Positions 1-9,338 of a stretch of DNA of 64,000 nt are shown one piece after another. The translations under genes were made by a program, and so were the position numbers. Origin of the DNA: Paracoccus sanguinis (lineage in GTDB: Bacteria; Pseudomonadota; Alphaproteobacteria; Rhodobacterales; Rhodobacteraceae). The notes beneath the pieces are model-generated. The model was given only the letters and a program-made list of their open reading frames with translations. It had not been told where the DNA came from and did no database searches. How positions within the stretch are numbered: the stretch's first letter is position 1; every line of letters starts with the position of its first letter. The stretch is taken from NCBI RefSeq assembly GCF_900106665.1, contig NZ_FNNA01000005.1, positions 62,001-126,000 on the forward strand, written 5' to 3'.

Positions 1-85
1 GATTTAGGATATCCTCAGGCGCTCTTGCCATACGGGGAGTCCGACTGTCAAGCGTCATGCCAACGGTCCCATAAGGACTACTAAG

Positions 86-265
86 ATGCGAACTTCACCC
101 GAAGTTACGTTCGATATGGCGACTCAGTTCTGGTTGATGCGTTGGTCGGGCATGAATCAGCACGACATTGCTGCGAAGTTTGGTGTGAACCAAGGCCGAG
201 TCAGTGAAGTGCTTTGCGGACATCGCCAACCCGGCAGCGAGAGCGCAGCCCGACACGTGGCGTAG
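86..265 (+). CDS. small helix-turn-helix protein, 59 aa
   Basis: A short open frame of 59 codons starts at an ATG preceded by an AAGGA ribosome binding site about nine bases upstream and ends in TAG. Residues 24-45 (from NQHDIAAKFGV to GRVSEVLCG) have the spacing of a helix-turn-helix: hydrophobic positions in the first helix, a Gly at the turn, and a recognition helix GRVSEVL. It is therefore probably a small DNA-binding protein or a Xre/homeodomain-like fragment. Its base composition is clearly less GC-rich than the genes after it, which suggests recent acquisition. A good hairpin terminator follows directly. Target and role are unknown; it could also be a remnant of a mobile element regulator. 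Confidence 0.6.
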   Translation: MRTSPEVTFDMATQFWLMRWSGMNQHDIAAKFGVNQGRVSEVLCGHRQPGSESAARHVA

Positions 266-273
266 TTGAGATT

Positions 274-299
274 GGGGCGGCTTCGGTCGCCCCTTTCTC
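274..299 (+). terminator. rho-independent terminator after the small HTH gene
   Basis: GGGGCG and CGCCCC (274-279 and 288-293) flank a GCTTCGGT loop and are followed by a T-rich run (TTTCTCTTTCT). This is a typical intrinsic terminator nine bases after the HTH stop codon. It separates that gene from pnp. Confidence 0.7.
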
Positions 300-491
300 T
301 TTCTAGATTTAGACGAAGAGATTGCTCTCGTCTGCGCCGTGCTTTCCAAGCGGGCCATTTTCCTGTACACCCCGCCAATCTGTGACGTGAGGCCCGCCCC
401 CGGCCTCGTGCAAAGGATAGGGGGCGGCGGCAATGGGGCCGCCATGCACACACGGGCGGCCGCAGGGGCGGCGCGTCCATGAGGAAACCAG

Positions 492-2639
492 ATGTTTGAT
501 GAAATTCGGAAATCCATCCAGTGGGGTCAGGAAACCCTGACGCTGGAAACGGGCAAGGTTGCCCGCCAGGCGGACGGCTCGGTGATCGCCACGCTGGGCG
601 AGACCAGCGTCATGGCCAACGTGACCTACGCCCGCGAACCCAAGCCGGGGCAGGATTTCTTCCCGCTGACCGTGCACTACCAGGAAAAATACTATGCCGC
701 CGGCAAGATCCCGGGCGGCTTCTTCAAGCGCGAGGCGCGGCCGACCGAAAAGGAAACGCTGACCTCGCGGCTGATCGACCGCCCCGTGCGGCCGCTCTTT
801 GCCAAGGGCTTCAAGAACGAAGTGCTCGTCATGTGCACCGTGCTGAGCCATGACCTCGTGAACGACCCCGACATCGTGGCGATGATCGCGGCCTCGGCGG
901 CGCTGACCATCTCGGGCGTGCCGTTCATGGGCCCAATCGGCGCGGCGCGCGTCGGCTTCTCGAACGGCGAATACGTGCTGAACCCCGAGGTTCAGGACAT
1001 GGACAACCTCAAGGGCAACCCCGACCAGCGCCTCGACCTCGTCGTGGCCGGCACCCGCGACGCGGTGATGATGGTCGAGTCCGAGGCCTATGAGCTGACC
1101 GAGGAAGAGATGCTCGGCGCCGTCAAGTTCGGTCACGAGCAGATGCAGCCGGTCATCGACCTGATCGTCGAGCTGGCCGAGGCCGCCGCGAAAGAGCCCT
1201 TCGACTTCCAGTCGCCGGATTATTCCGAGCTCTACGCGCGCGTGAAGTCGCTGGGCGAGACGGACATGCGCGCCGCCTATGCCATCAAGGACAAGGGCGA
1301 GCGCCGCGACGCCATCGAGGCGGCGCAGGTCAAGGTCCGCGAGGGTCTGACCGAGGACGAGCTGGCGAACCCGAACCTCGGGTCGGCGATGAAGAAGCTC
1401 GAATCGGGCATCCTGCGCGGCGACATCATCCGCGGCGGCACCCGCATCGACGGGCGCGATACCAAGACCGTGCGCCCGATCGACACCGAGGTCGGCATCC
1501 TGCCGCGCACCCACGGCTCGGCGCTGTTCACCCGCGGTGAGACGCAGGCGCTGTGCGTGACCACGCTGGGCACCGGCGACGATGAGCAGATCATCGACGC
1601 GCTGCACGGCAACTTCCGCTCGAACTTCCTGCTGCACTACAACTTCCCGCCCTATTCGGTGGGCGAGGTGGGCCGCGTGGGCAGCCCCGGCCGGCGCGAG
1701 ATCGGCCACGGCAAGCTGGCCTGGCGGGCGCTGCAGGCGGTGCTGCCGACGGCGACCGACTTCCCCTACACCATCCGCCTGGTGAGCGAGATCACCGAGT
1801 CGAACGGCTCGTCGTCGATGGCGACGGTCTGCGGCTCGTCGCTTGCCATGATGGACGCGGGTGTGCCGCTGAAGGCGCCGGTCGCGGGCGTGGCGATGGG
1901 CCTGATCCTCGAGGATGAGGCGAACTGGGCAGTGCTGACCGACATCCTGGGCGACGAGGACCACCTCGGCGACATGGACTTCAAGGTGGCCGGCACCGAG
2001 AAGGGCATCACCTCGCTGCAGATGGACATCAAGGTCCAGGGCATCACGCCCGAGATCATGGAAAAGGCGCTGGCACAGGCCAAGGACGGGCGGATGCACA
2101 TCCTGGGCGAGATGGCCAAGGCGCTGTCCGAAGGCCGCCGCGAGTTCTCGGCCCATGCCCCGCGCATCGAGACAATGACCATCCCGACCGACAAGATCCG
2201 CGAAGTGATCGGCTCGGGCGGCAAGGTGATCCGCGAGATCGTCGAGACCTCGGGCGCCAAGGTCGACATCAACGACGACGGCACGATCAAGATCGCCTCG
2301 GCCAACGCCGATTCGATCAAGAAGGCCTACGAGATGATCCACTCGATCGTGGCCGAGCCGGAAGAGGGCAAGATCTACACCGGCAAGGTCGTCAAGCTGG
2401 TCGATTTCGGCGCCTTCGTGAACTTCTTCGGCAAGCGCGACGGTCTGGTGCACGTCAGCCAGATCGCCGGCAAGCGGCTGAACCACCCGAACGAACTGCT
2501 CAAGGAAGGGCAGGAGGTGAAGGTGAAGCTGCTGGGCTTCGACGATCGCGGCAAGGTCCGTCTGGGCATGAAGATGGTCGATCAGGAGACCGGCGAGGAG
2601 ATCTCCGAGCCGAAGCGCGAGTCCGCCGACGCGGAGTGA
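492..2639 (+). CDS. pnp: polyribonucleotide nucleotidyltransferase (PNPase)
   Basis: PNPase degrades RNA 3'-to-5' by phosphorolysis and is a usual degradosome component in the cytoplasm. The 715-residue product has the full family layout: a first RNase PH domain in roughly residues 10-140, a helical linker, the second, catalytic RNase PH domain around 325-460 (FTRGETQAL, then SNGSSSMA), a KH domain with the [10 protein letters not shown] loop near residue 574, and an S1 domain from about residue 625 ([16 protein letters not shown]). An AGGAAA ribosome binding site precedes the ATG and a strong terminator follows. PNPase usually lies just after rpsO; here the upstream neighbour is a low-GC HTH gene, so rpsO has been separated or lies outside the window. 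Confidence 0.97.
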   Translation: MFDEIRKSIQWGQETLTLETGKVARQADGSVIATLGETSVMANVTYAREPKPGQDFFPLTVHYQEKYYAAGKIPGGFFKREARPTEKETLTSRLIDRPVRPLFAKGFKNEVLVMCTVLSHDLVNDPDIVAMIAASAALTISGVPFMGPIGAARVGFSNGEYVLNPEVQDMDNLKGNPDQRLDLVVAGTRDAVMMVESEAYELTEEEMLGAVKFGHEQMQPVIDLIVELAEAAAKEPFDFQSPDYSELYARVKSLGETDMRAAYAIKDKGERRDAIEAAQVKVREGLTEDELANPNLGSAMKKLESGILRGDIIRGGTRIDGRDTKTVRPIDTEVGILPRTHGSALFTRGETQALCVTTLGTGDDEQIIDALHGNFRSNFLLHYNFPPYSVGEVGRVGSPGRREIGHGKLAWRALQAVLPTATDFPYTIRLVSEITESNGSSSMATVCGSSLAMMDAGVPLKAPVAGVAMGLILEDEANWAVLTDILGDEDHLGDMDFKVAGTEKGITSLQMDIKVQGITPEIMEKALAQAKDGRMHILGEMAKALSEGRREFSAHAPRIETMTIPTDKIREVIGSGGKVIREIVETSGAKVDINDDGTIKIASANADSIKKAYEMIHSIVAEPEEGKIYTGKVVKLVDFGAFVNFFGKRDGLVHVSQIAGKRLNHPNELLKEGQEVKVKLLGFDDRGKVRLGMKMVDQETGEEISEPKRESADAE

Positions 2640-2661
2640 TCCGCCCCTGAGCTGAAACGAG

Positions 2662-2689
2662 AAAGGCCCCGGTTCGCCGGGGCCTTTTT
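2662..2689 (+). terminator. rho-independent terminator of pnp
   Basis: AAAGGCCCCGG and CCGGGGCCTTT form an 11-bp perfect stem around a TTCG tetraloop and run into TTTTT. It lies 22 bases after the pnp stop codon. Confidence 0.9.
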
Positions 2690-2724
2690 CATGCGGCGGA
2701 CGCAGGGAGCCGTTGCGGGCCGGG

Positions 2725-3464
2725 TCAGCGGGGCGACTGGTCCCCTGCGGGTTCGGGGCCGCGCACCGCCTCGACCAGCGCCCGGATCGCCGCAGGGTCG
2801 GTGGCATCCGCTCGGGCGCGATCCGCAGCGCGCCGAGCGGCCCGGCGACCGGCCGCATTGCGCTGCATGAGGCGTGGAGCGCGTCCACCCCCGCAGCCAT
2901 CAGCGCGGGCGCGTTCCCCGCGCTGACCCCGCCCCCGGCCATGATCGCCACCCGCCCCCGGGCCGCATCCACCAACGCGCGCAGCCCGGCGGTGCCCTCA
3001 GCCGCGGTCGCTGCGTGGCCGGCGGTCATGATCCGCGCCACGCCCAGCGCCACGCAGTCCTCGAGCGCCGCGCGCCGGTCGGGCGTCACGTCGAAGGCGC
3101 GGTGGATCGTCACCGCCATCCCCCCGGCCGCCGCGATCAGGGGGCCGAGCGCCGCACGGTCGAGCCGCCCGTCCGCGTCCGTCACCCCCAGCGCCACTCC
3201 CCAGAGCCCGGCCTGCCGGGCGGCGCGGATGTCGTCGCGCATCACCGCCAGCTCGGCCGCGTCATAGCGGAAGTCGCCGGGCCGGGGGCGGATCATCGCC
3301 GCCACCCGCACGCCGCAGCGTGCCGCCCGCGCCATCAGCCCGGCCGAGGGCGTCAGCGCGCCGAGCGCCAGCCCGCCGCACAGCTCGATGCTGTCCACGC
3401 CCGCGGCGGCGGCGGCGTCCAGCCCGGCGGGGTCGTCCACCACGATCTCGATCTCGACGGCCAT
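2725..3464 (-). pseudogene. cutC: CutC family protein, frameshifted near its 3' end
   Basis: The first ~210 codons from the ATG at 3464 read as a CutC-type TIM barrel: IEIVVDDPAGL, GVDSIELCGGLALGALTPS, MIRPRPGDFRY, TIHRAFD and AGGGVSAGNA are family hallmarks. After GPLGALRIAPER, near 2815, the frame loses similarity and would run unbroken through all of pnp. One frame over, the sequence continues as DATDPAAIRALVEAVRG and stops at 2725-2727, exactly as a CutC C-terminus should. The span is 740 nt, one short of a multiple of three, so a single base is missing. It is divergent from the ROK kinase gene, a known neighbourhood for cutC. The link of CutC to copper handling is disputed. The lesion may be real or a sequencing error. 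Confidence 0.85.
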
Positions 3465-3567
3465 GCGCGCTCCCTTCGTTCGGCCTTCACTCGGGCGCCG
3501 GGCGGGATTTGGCAAGCGCCGGGCGGCGGGATAGAGGAAGGGGGCGGCAACGGGCGGGGGAAGCGGG

Positions 3568-4497
3568 ATGATCAGCGGCGGGCTCGACATCGGCGGGACC
3601 AAGATCGAGGCGCGGCTCTTCGACGAGGGGATGGGGCTGCGCGACAGCCGCCGGGTGCCGACGCCCCGCGACAGCGCCGACAGCTTCTTCGCCGCGCTGG
3701 CCGGGCAGGTGGCGTGGCTGCGCGCGCAGGCGGGCGCGGACCTGCCGGTGGGGATCGCCATGACCGGGATGGTCGAGCCCGAAACCGGGCTGGCGCAGAC
3801 CGCGAACCTGCCGATCTCGGGGCAGCCGATGGCGGCACGCCTGACCGAAGCGGTGGGGCGGCCGCTGCCGGTGATGAACGATTCGATGGCGCTCGCCTTT
3901 TCCGAGGCGAACGGCGGCGCGGCCGAGGGCGCGGCCGCCGCGGTCGGGCTGATCCTCGGCACCGGCGTCGCGGCGGGGTATTGCGTCGATGGCGCCCCGG
4001 CGCCCCGGTTCGGCGGGATCGCGGTGGAACTGGGGCACAGCGGGATGCCGGGGCGGGCGCTGGCCCGGCACGGGCTGGGGCTGTTCGACTGCGGCTGCGG
4101 GCGCGTGGGCTGCATCGAGAGCTACGTCGCCGGTCCCGGCCTGACGCGGCTCGCCGCGCATCTGGGGCTGGGGGCGCTGCCGGCGCCCGAGATCGCAGCC
4201 CGGCTGGCCGCGGGCGACGCCGGGGCCGAGCGGGTGATGGCAGTCTGGGCCGACCTCGCGGCCGAGGCGCTCGAGGTGTTGCAGATGACCATCGACCCGG
4301 ACGTGGTGGTGCTGGGCGGCGGGGTCTCGCAGATTCCCGGCGTCGTCGCGCGCCTGACCGCCGCCCTGCCCGCGCGGCTGATGCCCGGCGTGCCGCAGCC
4401 GCAACTGCGCCTGGCGCGGTTCGGGGATGCGAGCGGGGTGCGCGGCGCGGCGCTGCTGGCCCGGCGCATCGCCGAGGGGACGTTGCCGCCGGTGTGA
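3568..4497 (+). CDS. ROK family sugar kinase (N-acetylglucosamine kinase-like)
   Basis: The 309-residue product starts with the ATP-phosphate motif LDIGGTKIEARLFD and carries the ROK zinc-binding pattern CGCGRVGCIESY near residue 175. A glucokinase-type GTGVAAGY loop and an NDSMA segment supply the sugar and catalytic aspartate site. These features define a sugar or amino-sugar kinase of the ROK family, acting in the cytoplasm. It is divergent from cutC, a pairing also seen in amino-sugar gene sets, and nagA occurs elsewhere in this window, so GlcNAc or a related sugar is a plausible substrate. Fructose or glucose kinase cannot be excluded. Confidence 0.85.
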   Translation: MISGGLDIGGTKIEARLFDEGMGLRDSRRVPTPRDSADSFFAALAGQVAWLRAQAGADLPVGIAMTGMVEPETGLAQTANLPISGQPMAARLTEAVGRPLPVMNDSMALAFSEANGGAAEGAAAAVGLILGTGVAAGYCVDGAPAPRFGGIAVELGHSGMPGRALARHGLGLFDCGCGRVGCIESYVAGPGLTRLAAHLGLGALPAPEIAARLAAGDAGAERVMAVWADLAAEALEVLQMTIDPDVVVLGGGVSQIPGVVARLTAALPARLMPGVPQPQLRLARFGDASGVRGAALLARRIAEGTLPPV

Positions 4498-4614
4498 CCG
4501 GACGCCTTCGGCACCGCTCGTCCGTCCTTGCCGAACGGCCGCGCCGATCACAAGGCCGTCCCGCGGCGCAGTCTGGCCCTTGTGGCCGGGCGTCCCGGCT
4601 GCAATCCTGCGGCC

Positions 4615-6144
4615 ATGCGCGCCCCCCTCCGCTCGACCCCCGCCCTTCTGCTGGCTGCCGCGTTCCTCGGCGGTCTGGCCAGCCTCTCGCCGCTCGTCCT
4701 CCCCGGCCCGGCCGTGGCGCAGGGGGCGCCCGGCGGTCCGGGTGGACCCGGCGGGGCGCCGCGGCAGGTGGGCGTCACCACCCTGTCGCGCAGCACGGTC
4801 CCGGTGCGGATCGAGCTGCCGGGCCGCGCGGTGGCCTTTCACCAGACCGCCATCCGCCCGCAGGTCGGCGGCGAGATCACCGAGATTGCCTATCGCCCCG
4901 GCGAATCCGTCACCACCGGGCAGGTGCTGTTCCGGCTGGACGACGACCAGCGCGCGGCCACCCTGTCGGCGGCCGAGGCCGCGGTGACCAGCGCCCGCGC
5001 CGCCGTGGAAGGCGCGCAGGCGACGGTCGGGCGCTATGACCGCCTGCAGGGCACCGGGGTCAGCCGGGCCGAGCTCGAGACCGCGCAGGTGGCGCTCGCC
5101 AACGCCCGCGCGAGCCTCTCGGCGGCCGAGGCCGAGCGCGACATGGCGCAGCTGGCGGTGGACCGCTCGGACATCCACAGCCCGATCGACGGGGTGGCCG
5201 ATCTCGCCACCGTCTCGGTCGGCGATCTCGTGACCGCCAGCCAGAGCGACGCGCTGACCACGGTCACGCAGCTCGACCCGATCTACGTGGACGTCTCGGA
5301 AAGCCGCGCCCGCTTCTTGCGCCACAACGCGCGGCGCAGCGAGGGCACGCTCGACCGCCCCGAGGGGATCGAGGCGCAACTCATCCTCGAGACCGGGCAG
5401 GTCTACGAGGGCGCGGGCGAGATGGTGACGCCGGGCACGACCGTGTCGGCGACCACCGGCACGGTGCCGTTCCGGTTGCAGTTCCCCAACCCCGACCGGC
5501 TGATCCTGCCCGGGCAGTTCGTCCGGGTGCGGCTGACCATCGGCACGGTCGACGGCGTGCTGGTTCCCCAGCGCGCCACGCGCCGCTCGGCCAGCGGGGC
5601 GCTGACGGCGTTCCTCGTGCGCGACGGGCGCACGGTCGAGGTGACGCTGACCGAGGTCGGCACGCACGAGAACGCCTGGATCGTGACCGAGGGCGTGGCC
5701 GCGGGCGACGCGCTGGTGCTGGACGGGCTGACGAACCTCAGGGCCGGGGTCGAGGTGACGACCGTGCCGGTGGTGATCGACGCCGAAGGGGTGGTGCGCG
5801 ATGCCGCCGCCGAGGGCGCTGCGGCGACGCCGGAGGCGGGGACGGGGACCGGCGCCCCGGCTGCGGCGGGCGCACCGGACGCGGCGACGCCTCAAGCGGG
5901 AACGGAAGCTGCGCCGGCGGCGGCCGGCGCCCCGGAACAACCGGCGGCCGCAGCGGCGGGGACTGACGCCGCAGCGGCCGCGGCAGGTGCGCCAGAACAA
6001 CCGGCCGCCACGGCGGCTGACGCCGCGCCGGCCCCAGCCACCGCCGACCAACCGGCCCCCGCGGCCCCGGCGGCTCAATCCGCCCCCGCGGCCAGCACGG
6101 CCGCCCGGCCGACCGCGCGGCCGCCCGCCACGGCGACCAACTGA
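4615..6144 (+). CDS. RND efflux pump periplasmic adaptor (membrane fusion protein)
   Basis: This AcrA/MexA-type adaptor links an inner-membrane RND pump to an outer-membrane channel. The ATG at 4615 is preferred over one 29 codons upstream because it gives a clean signal peptide ending in LPGPAVAQ. A Gly/Pro-rich linker follows. Then come the lipoyl half-motif GGEITEIAYRPGESVTTGQ, a coiled-coil hairpin of about 75 residues, the second lipoyl half, a beta barrel and a membrane-proximal domain. About the last 110 residues (from roughly 5810) are an Ala/Pro/Gly-rich tail with repeats of the type AGAPEQPAA, which is unusual for the family. The stop overlaps the start of the pump gene by one base. 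No outer-membrane factor or regulator is adjacent. Confidence 0.92.
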   Translation: MRAPLRSTPALLLAAAFLGGLASLSPLVLPGPAVAQGAPGGPGGPGGAPRQVGVTTLSRSTVPVRIELPGRAVAFHQTAIRPQVGGEITEIAYRPGESVTTGQVLFRLDDDQRAATLSAAEAAVTSARAAVEGAQATVGRYDRLQGTGVSRAELETAQVALANARASLSAAEAERDMAQLAVDRSDIHSPIDGVADLATVSVGDLVTASQSDALTTVTQLDPIYVDVSESRARFLRHNARRSEGTLDRPEGIEAQLILETGQVYEGAGEMVTPGTTVSATTGTVPFRLQFPNPDRLILPGQFVRVRLTIGTVDGVLVPQRATRRSASGALTAFLVRDGRTVEVTLTEVGTHENAWIVTEGVAAGDALVLDGLTNLRAGVEVTTVPVVIDAEGVVRDAAAEGAAATPEAGTGTGAPAAAGAPDAATPQAGTEAAPAAAGAPEQPAAAAAGTDAAAAAAGAPEQPAATAADAAPAPATADQPAPAAPAAQSAPAASTAARPTARPPATATN

Positions 6145-9100
6145 TGGCGCAGTTCTTCATCCATCGCCCGGTCTTCGCCTGGGTGCTGGCGATCGTCACC
6201 ATGCTCGCCGGGATCTGGGCGGTGCTGCAACTGCCGGTCTCGCAATATCCCGACATCGCCCCGACCACCGTCCGCATCTCGGCCAGCTACAGCGGCGCCA
6301 CCGCCGAGGCGGTGCAGAACTCGGTCACCACGCCCATCGAGGACACGCTGACCGGGCTGGACGGGCTGTTGTATTTCGAATCCGCCTCGTCGCAGGGGCG
6401 GGCGTCGATCACGCTGACCTTCGACGACAGCGTCGATCCGACCGACGCGCTGAACGACGTCCAGTCGCGGGTGCGCAGCGTCGAGGCGCGGCTGCCCTCG
6501 GCGGTGCAGACCGCCGGGGTCTCGGTCACCCGCTCGTCCTCGTCCATCCTGCTGGTCGGCGCGCTCGTCTCGACCGACGGGCGCTATTCGACGCTCGAGC
6601 TCGGCAACCTGCTGGAAGAGGTGGTCGAGGGGCCGGTCAAGCGCGTGCCGGGCGTGGGCGGGATCAACGTCTTCGGCTCGGGCTACGCGATGCGCATCTG
6701 GCTCGACCCGCTCAGGCTGGCGCAGTTCCAGCTGACGCCCTCGGACATCACCGCGGCGGTGGCGGCGCAGAACGCCACCGTCTCGGTCGGCGCGCTCGGC
6801 ACCCAGCCGGTGGTTCCGGGCCAGCAGTTCACCGCCACGATCACCGCCCAGAGCCAGCTCACCAGCGTCGAGGATTTCCAGCGCATCCTGCTGCGGACCG
6901 GCGCGGACGGCGCCTCGGTCTGGCTGGGCGACGTGGCCGAGATCGAGATCGGCCAGCAGAGCTATGGTTCGAACAGCCGGTTCTCGGGGCAGAACGCCTC
7001 GGGGTTCGGCGTCAACCTCGAGACCGGGGCCAATGCGGTGGACACCGCGTCGGGCGTGCGGGCGGTGCTGGACGGGCTGCAATCGGCGCTGCCCGAGGGG
7101 GTCGAGGTGCGGGTGGCCTATGACACCTCGCCCTTCGTCGAGGAATCCATCAACAAGGTCTATCACACGCTGATCGAGGCGGTGGTGCTGGTGATCGGGG
7201 TGATCCTGATCTTCCTGCAGAGCTGGCGGGCGACGATCATCCCGGTGGTGGTGGTGCCGGTGGTGCTGCTCGGCACCTTCGGGGTGCTCTATGCGCTGGG
7301 GTATTCGATCAACACGCTGACGATGTTCGCCATGGTGCTGGCCATCGGCCTTCTGGTCGACGACGCCATCGTGGTGGTCGAGAACGTCGAGCGGATCATG
7401 CGCGAGGACGGGCTCGACCCGGTGCGGGCGACCGAGATCGGGATGCGGCAGATCACCGGGGCGCTGATCGGCATCGCCGTGGTGCTGTCGGCGGTGTTCC
7501 TGCCGATGGCGTTCATGGCCGGCTCGACCGGGGTGGTCTACCGGCAGTTCTCGGTCACGATCATCACCGCCATGGCGCTGTCGCTGGCCGCGGCGCTGAT
7601 CCTGACGCCGTCGCAGACCGCCTCGCTGCTGCGGCCGCACCGCGAGGGCAAGGGCTTCGCCCCGGCGCGCTGGTTCAACCACGGGTTCGACCGACTGACC
7701 GACGGCTATGCCGCTGCGGTGGCGCGGATCGTGCGGCATCCGGTGCTGGTCCTCGTGGTGCTGGCGCTGCTCAGCGCGGGGGTGTGGGCGCTGTTCACGC
7801 GGATGAACTCGACCTTCCTGCCGACCGAGGACCAGGGCGTGATGATGGCGCAGGTGAACCTGTCCGAGGGCACCACGGCGCAGCAGACCCTCGCCGTGGT
7901 GGAGGAGATCGAGCACTACCTGCTGACCGAGGAGCCGGCGGTCGAATCGACCTTCGGGGCGCTGGGGTTCGGGTTCTCGGGCAGCGGCCAGGGGCGGGCG
8001 ATGCTCTTCGTCAAGCTGCGCGACTTTGCCGAGCGCGGCGACCCCGACCAGTCGGCCGCGGCCGTGGTGCGGCGCGCCAACGCCCGCTTCGGCGGCCATC
8101 GCGCCGGGCGGGTGATTTTCATGCAGCCGCCGCCGATCCAGGGCCTGGGCAATCAGGCCGGGTTCCAGATGTATCTGATCGACCAGTCGGCGCAGGGCAC
8201 GGACGCGCTGCGCACCGCCGTCCAGACACTCGAGACCCGCGCCGCGACCGACCCTCGGCTGAGCAACGTGCAGGGCCAGGGCGACCAGGACGACGCGGCG
8301 CTGCGGCTCGACATCGACGCGCAGCGGGCCGAGGCGCTGGGCTTGAGCCTCTCGGACGTGAACGGGATGCTCTCGACGATCTTCGCCGGGCGCGAGGTCA
8401 ACGACTTCGCCATGGGCGCCACGCTGCGCCCGGTGATCGTGCAGGGCGGCGCGCCGTTCCGCATGCAGCCCGACGACCTCGAAAGCTGGTACGCGCGCAA
8501 CGTGCAGGGCGAGATGGTGCCCTTCAGCGCCTTCATGTCCACGCGCTGGGTGCCGGTGGCGCCGCGGCTGGCGCGGTTCGAGGGCTCGGACGCGATCTCG
8601 GTCTCGGGCAGCGAGGGCGCGGGCTGGACCTCGGGTCAGGCGATGGAGGCGATGGAGGAGCTGGTGGCCGAGCTGCCCGGCGGCTGGGGCGTGGCCTGGA
8701 CCGGCCTCAGCTATCAGGAGCGGCAGTCGGGCAATCAGGCGCCCTATCTCTATGCGCTGTCGGCGCTGGTGGTGTTCCTGTCGCTGGCGGCGCTGTACGA
8801 AAGCTGGACGGTGCCGTTCTCGGTGATGCTGGCGGTGCCGGTCGGCGTGCTGGGCGCGGTCGCGGCGGCGCTGCTGTTCGGACAGTCGAACGACGTCTAT
8901 TTCAAGGTCGGCATCCTCACGACCATCGGGCTCGCGGCCAAGAACGCCATCCTGATCGTCGAGTTCGCGCGCGAGCTCGAGTTCGCGGGCCGCAGCACCG
9001 CGCAGGCGGCGGTCGAGGCGGCGCGGCTGCGGCTGCGGCCGATCCTGATGACCTCGTTCGCCTTCATCCTCGGGGTGACGCCGCTGGCCGTGGCGAGCGG

Positions 9101-9284
9101 CGCGGGTGCGGTGGCGCAGAACTCGATCGGGATCGGGGTGATGGGCGGGATGATGGCGGCGACGTTCCTCGGCGTGTTCCTCGTGCCGGGGTTCTATGTC
9201 GCGGTGCGGCGCTTCAGCGGCAACCGGCCGCTGCGAAACCCGGACGCGCCGGCCGCCGCGCCGCCCGCGGCGCCGGCGGAATGA
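6144..9284 (+). CDS. RND multidrug efflux permease (AcrB/MexB-like)
   Basis: A 1046-residue inner-membrane pump of the hydrophobe/amphiphile exporter (HAE1) type. The N-terminus FFIHRPVFAWVLAIV is the first of twelve membrane helices; two large periplasmic loops follow helices 1 and 7. The proton-relay pair appears as VDDAIVVVENV with Asp406 and Asp407 in helix 4, matching the AcrB pair. The length is normal. It is translationally coupled to the adaptor (TGATG). Together they would export drugs, dyes or host compounds using the proton gradient, with an outer-membrane channel supplied from elsewhere. The substrate cannot be deduced. Confidence 0.95.
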   Translation: MAQFFIHRPVFAWVLAIVTMLAGIWAVLQLPVSQYPDIAPTTVRISASYSGATAEAVQNSVTTPIEDTLTGLDGLLYFESASSQGRASITLTFDDSVDPTDALNDVQSRVRSVEARLPSAVQTAGVSVTRSSSSILLVGALVSTDGRYSTLELGNLLEEVVEGPVKRVPGVGGINVFGSGYAMRIWLDPLRLAQFQLTPSDITAAVAAQNATVSVGALGTQPVVPGQQFTATITAQSQLTSVEDFQRILLRTGADGASVWLGDVAEIEIGQQSYGSNSRFSGQNASGFGVNLETGANAVDTASGVRAVLDGLQSALPEGVEVRVAYDTSPFVEESINKVYHTLIEAVVLVIGVILIFLQSWRATIIPVVVVPVVLLGTFGVLYALGYSINTLTMFAMVLAIGLLVDDAIVVVENVERIMREDGLDPVRATEIGMRQITGALIGIAVVLSAVFLPMAFMAGSTGVVYRQFSVTIITAMALSLAAALILTPSQTASLLRPHREGKGFAPARWFNHGFDRLTDGYAAAVARIVRHPVLVLVVLALLSAGVWALFTRMNSTFLPTEDQGVMMAQVNLSEGTTAQQTLAVVEEIEHYLLTEEPAVESTFGALGFGFSGSGQGRAMLFVKLRDFAERGDPDQSAAAVVRRANARFGGHRAGRVIFMQPPPIQGLGNQAGFQMYLIDQSAQGTDALRTAVQTLETRAATDPRLSNVQGQGDQDDAALRLDIDAQRAEALGLSLSDVNGMLSTIFAGREVNDFAMGATLRPVIVQGGAPFRMQPDDLESWYARNVQGEMVPFSAFMSTRWVPVAPRLARFEGSDAISVSGSEGAGWTSGQAMEAMEELVAELPGGWGVAWTGLSYQERQSGNQAPYLYALSALVVFLSLAALYESWTVPFSVMLAVPVGVLGAVAAALLFGQSNDVYFKVGILTTIGLAAKNAILIVEFARELEFAGRSTAQAAVEAARLRLRPILMTSFAFILGVTPLAVASGAGAVAQNSIGIGVMGGMMAATFLGVFLVPGFYVAVRRFSGNRPLRNPDAPAAAPPAAPAE

Positions 9285-9287
9285 ACG

Positions 9288-9313
9288 GGGGCCGCCCCGG
9301 ATGAGGCGGCCCC
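9288..9313. terminator. hairpin between convergent RND pump and RTX genes
   Basis: GGGGCCGCC (9288-9296) and GGCGGCCCC (9305-9313) form a perfect 9-bp stem. There is no good T run on the plus side, so it may be a bidirectional, weak or rho-assisted terminator for the two converging genes. Confidence 0.5.
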
Positions 9314-9338
9314 GCTGGTCTTTCGGTCTCAGAGCGGC

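Noticed and set aside
309..4115. A 1268-codon open frame on the minus strand
   Set aside because: It overlaps pnp and the ROK kinase antisense. Only the CutC part (to about 2815) resembles a protein; the rest is an open shadow caused by high GC.
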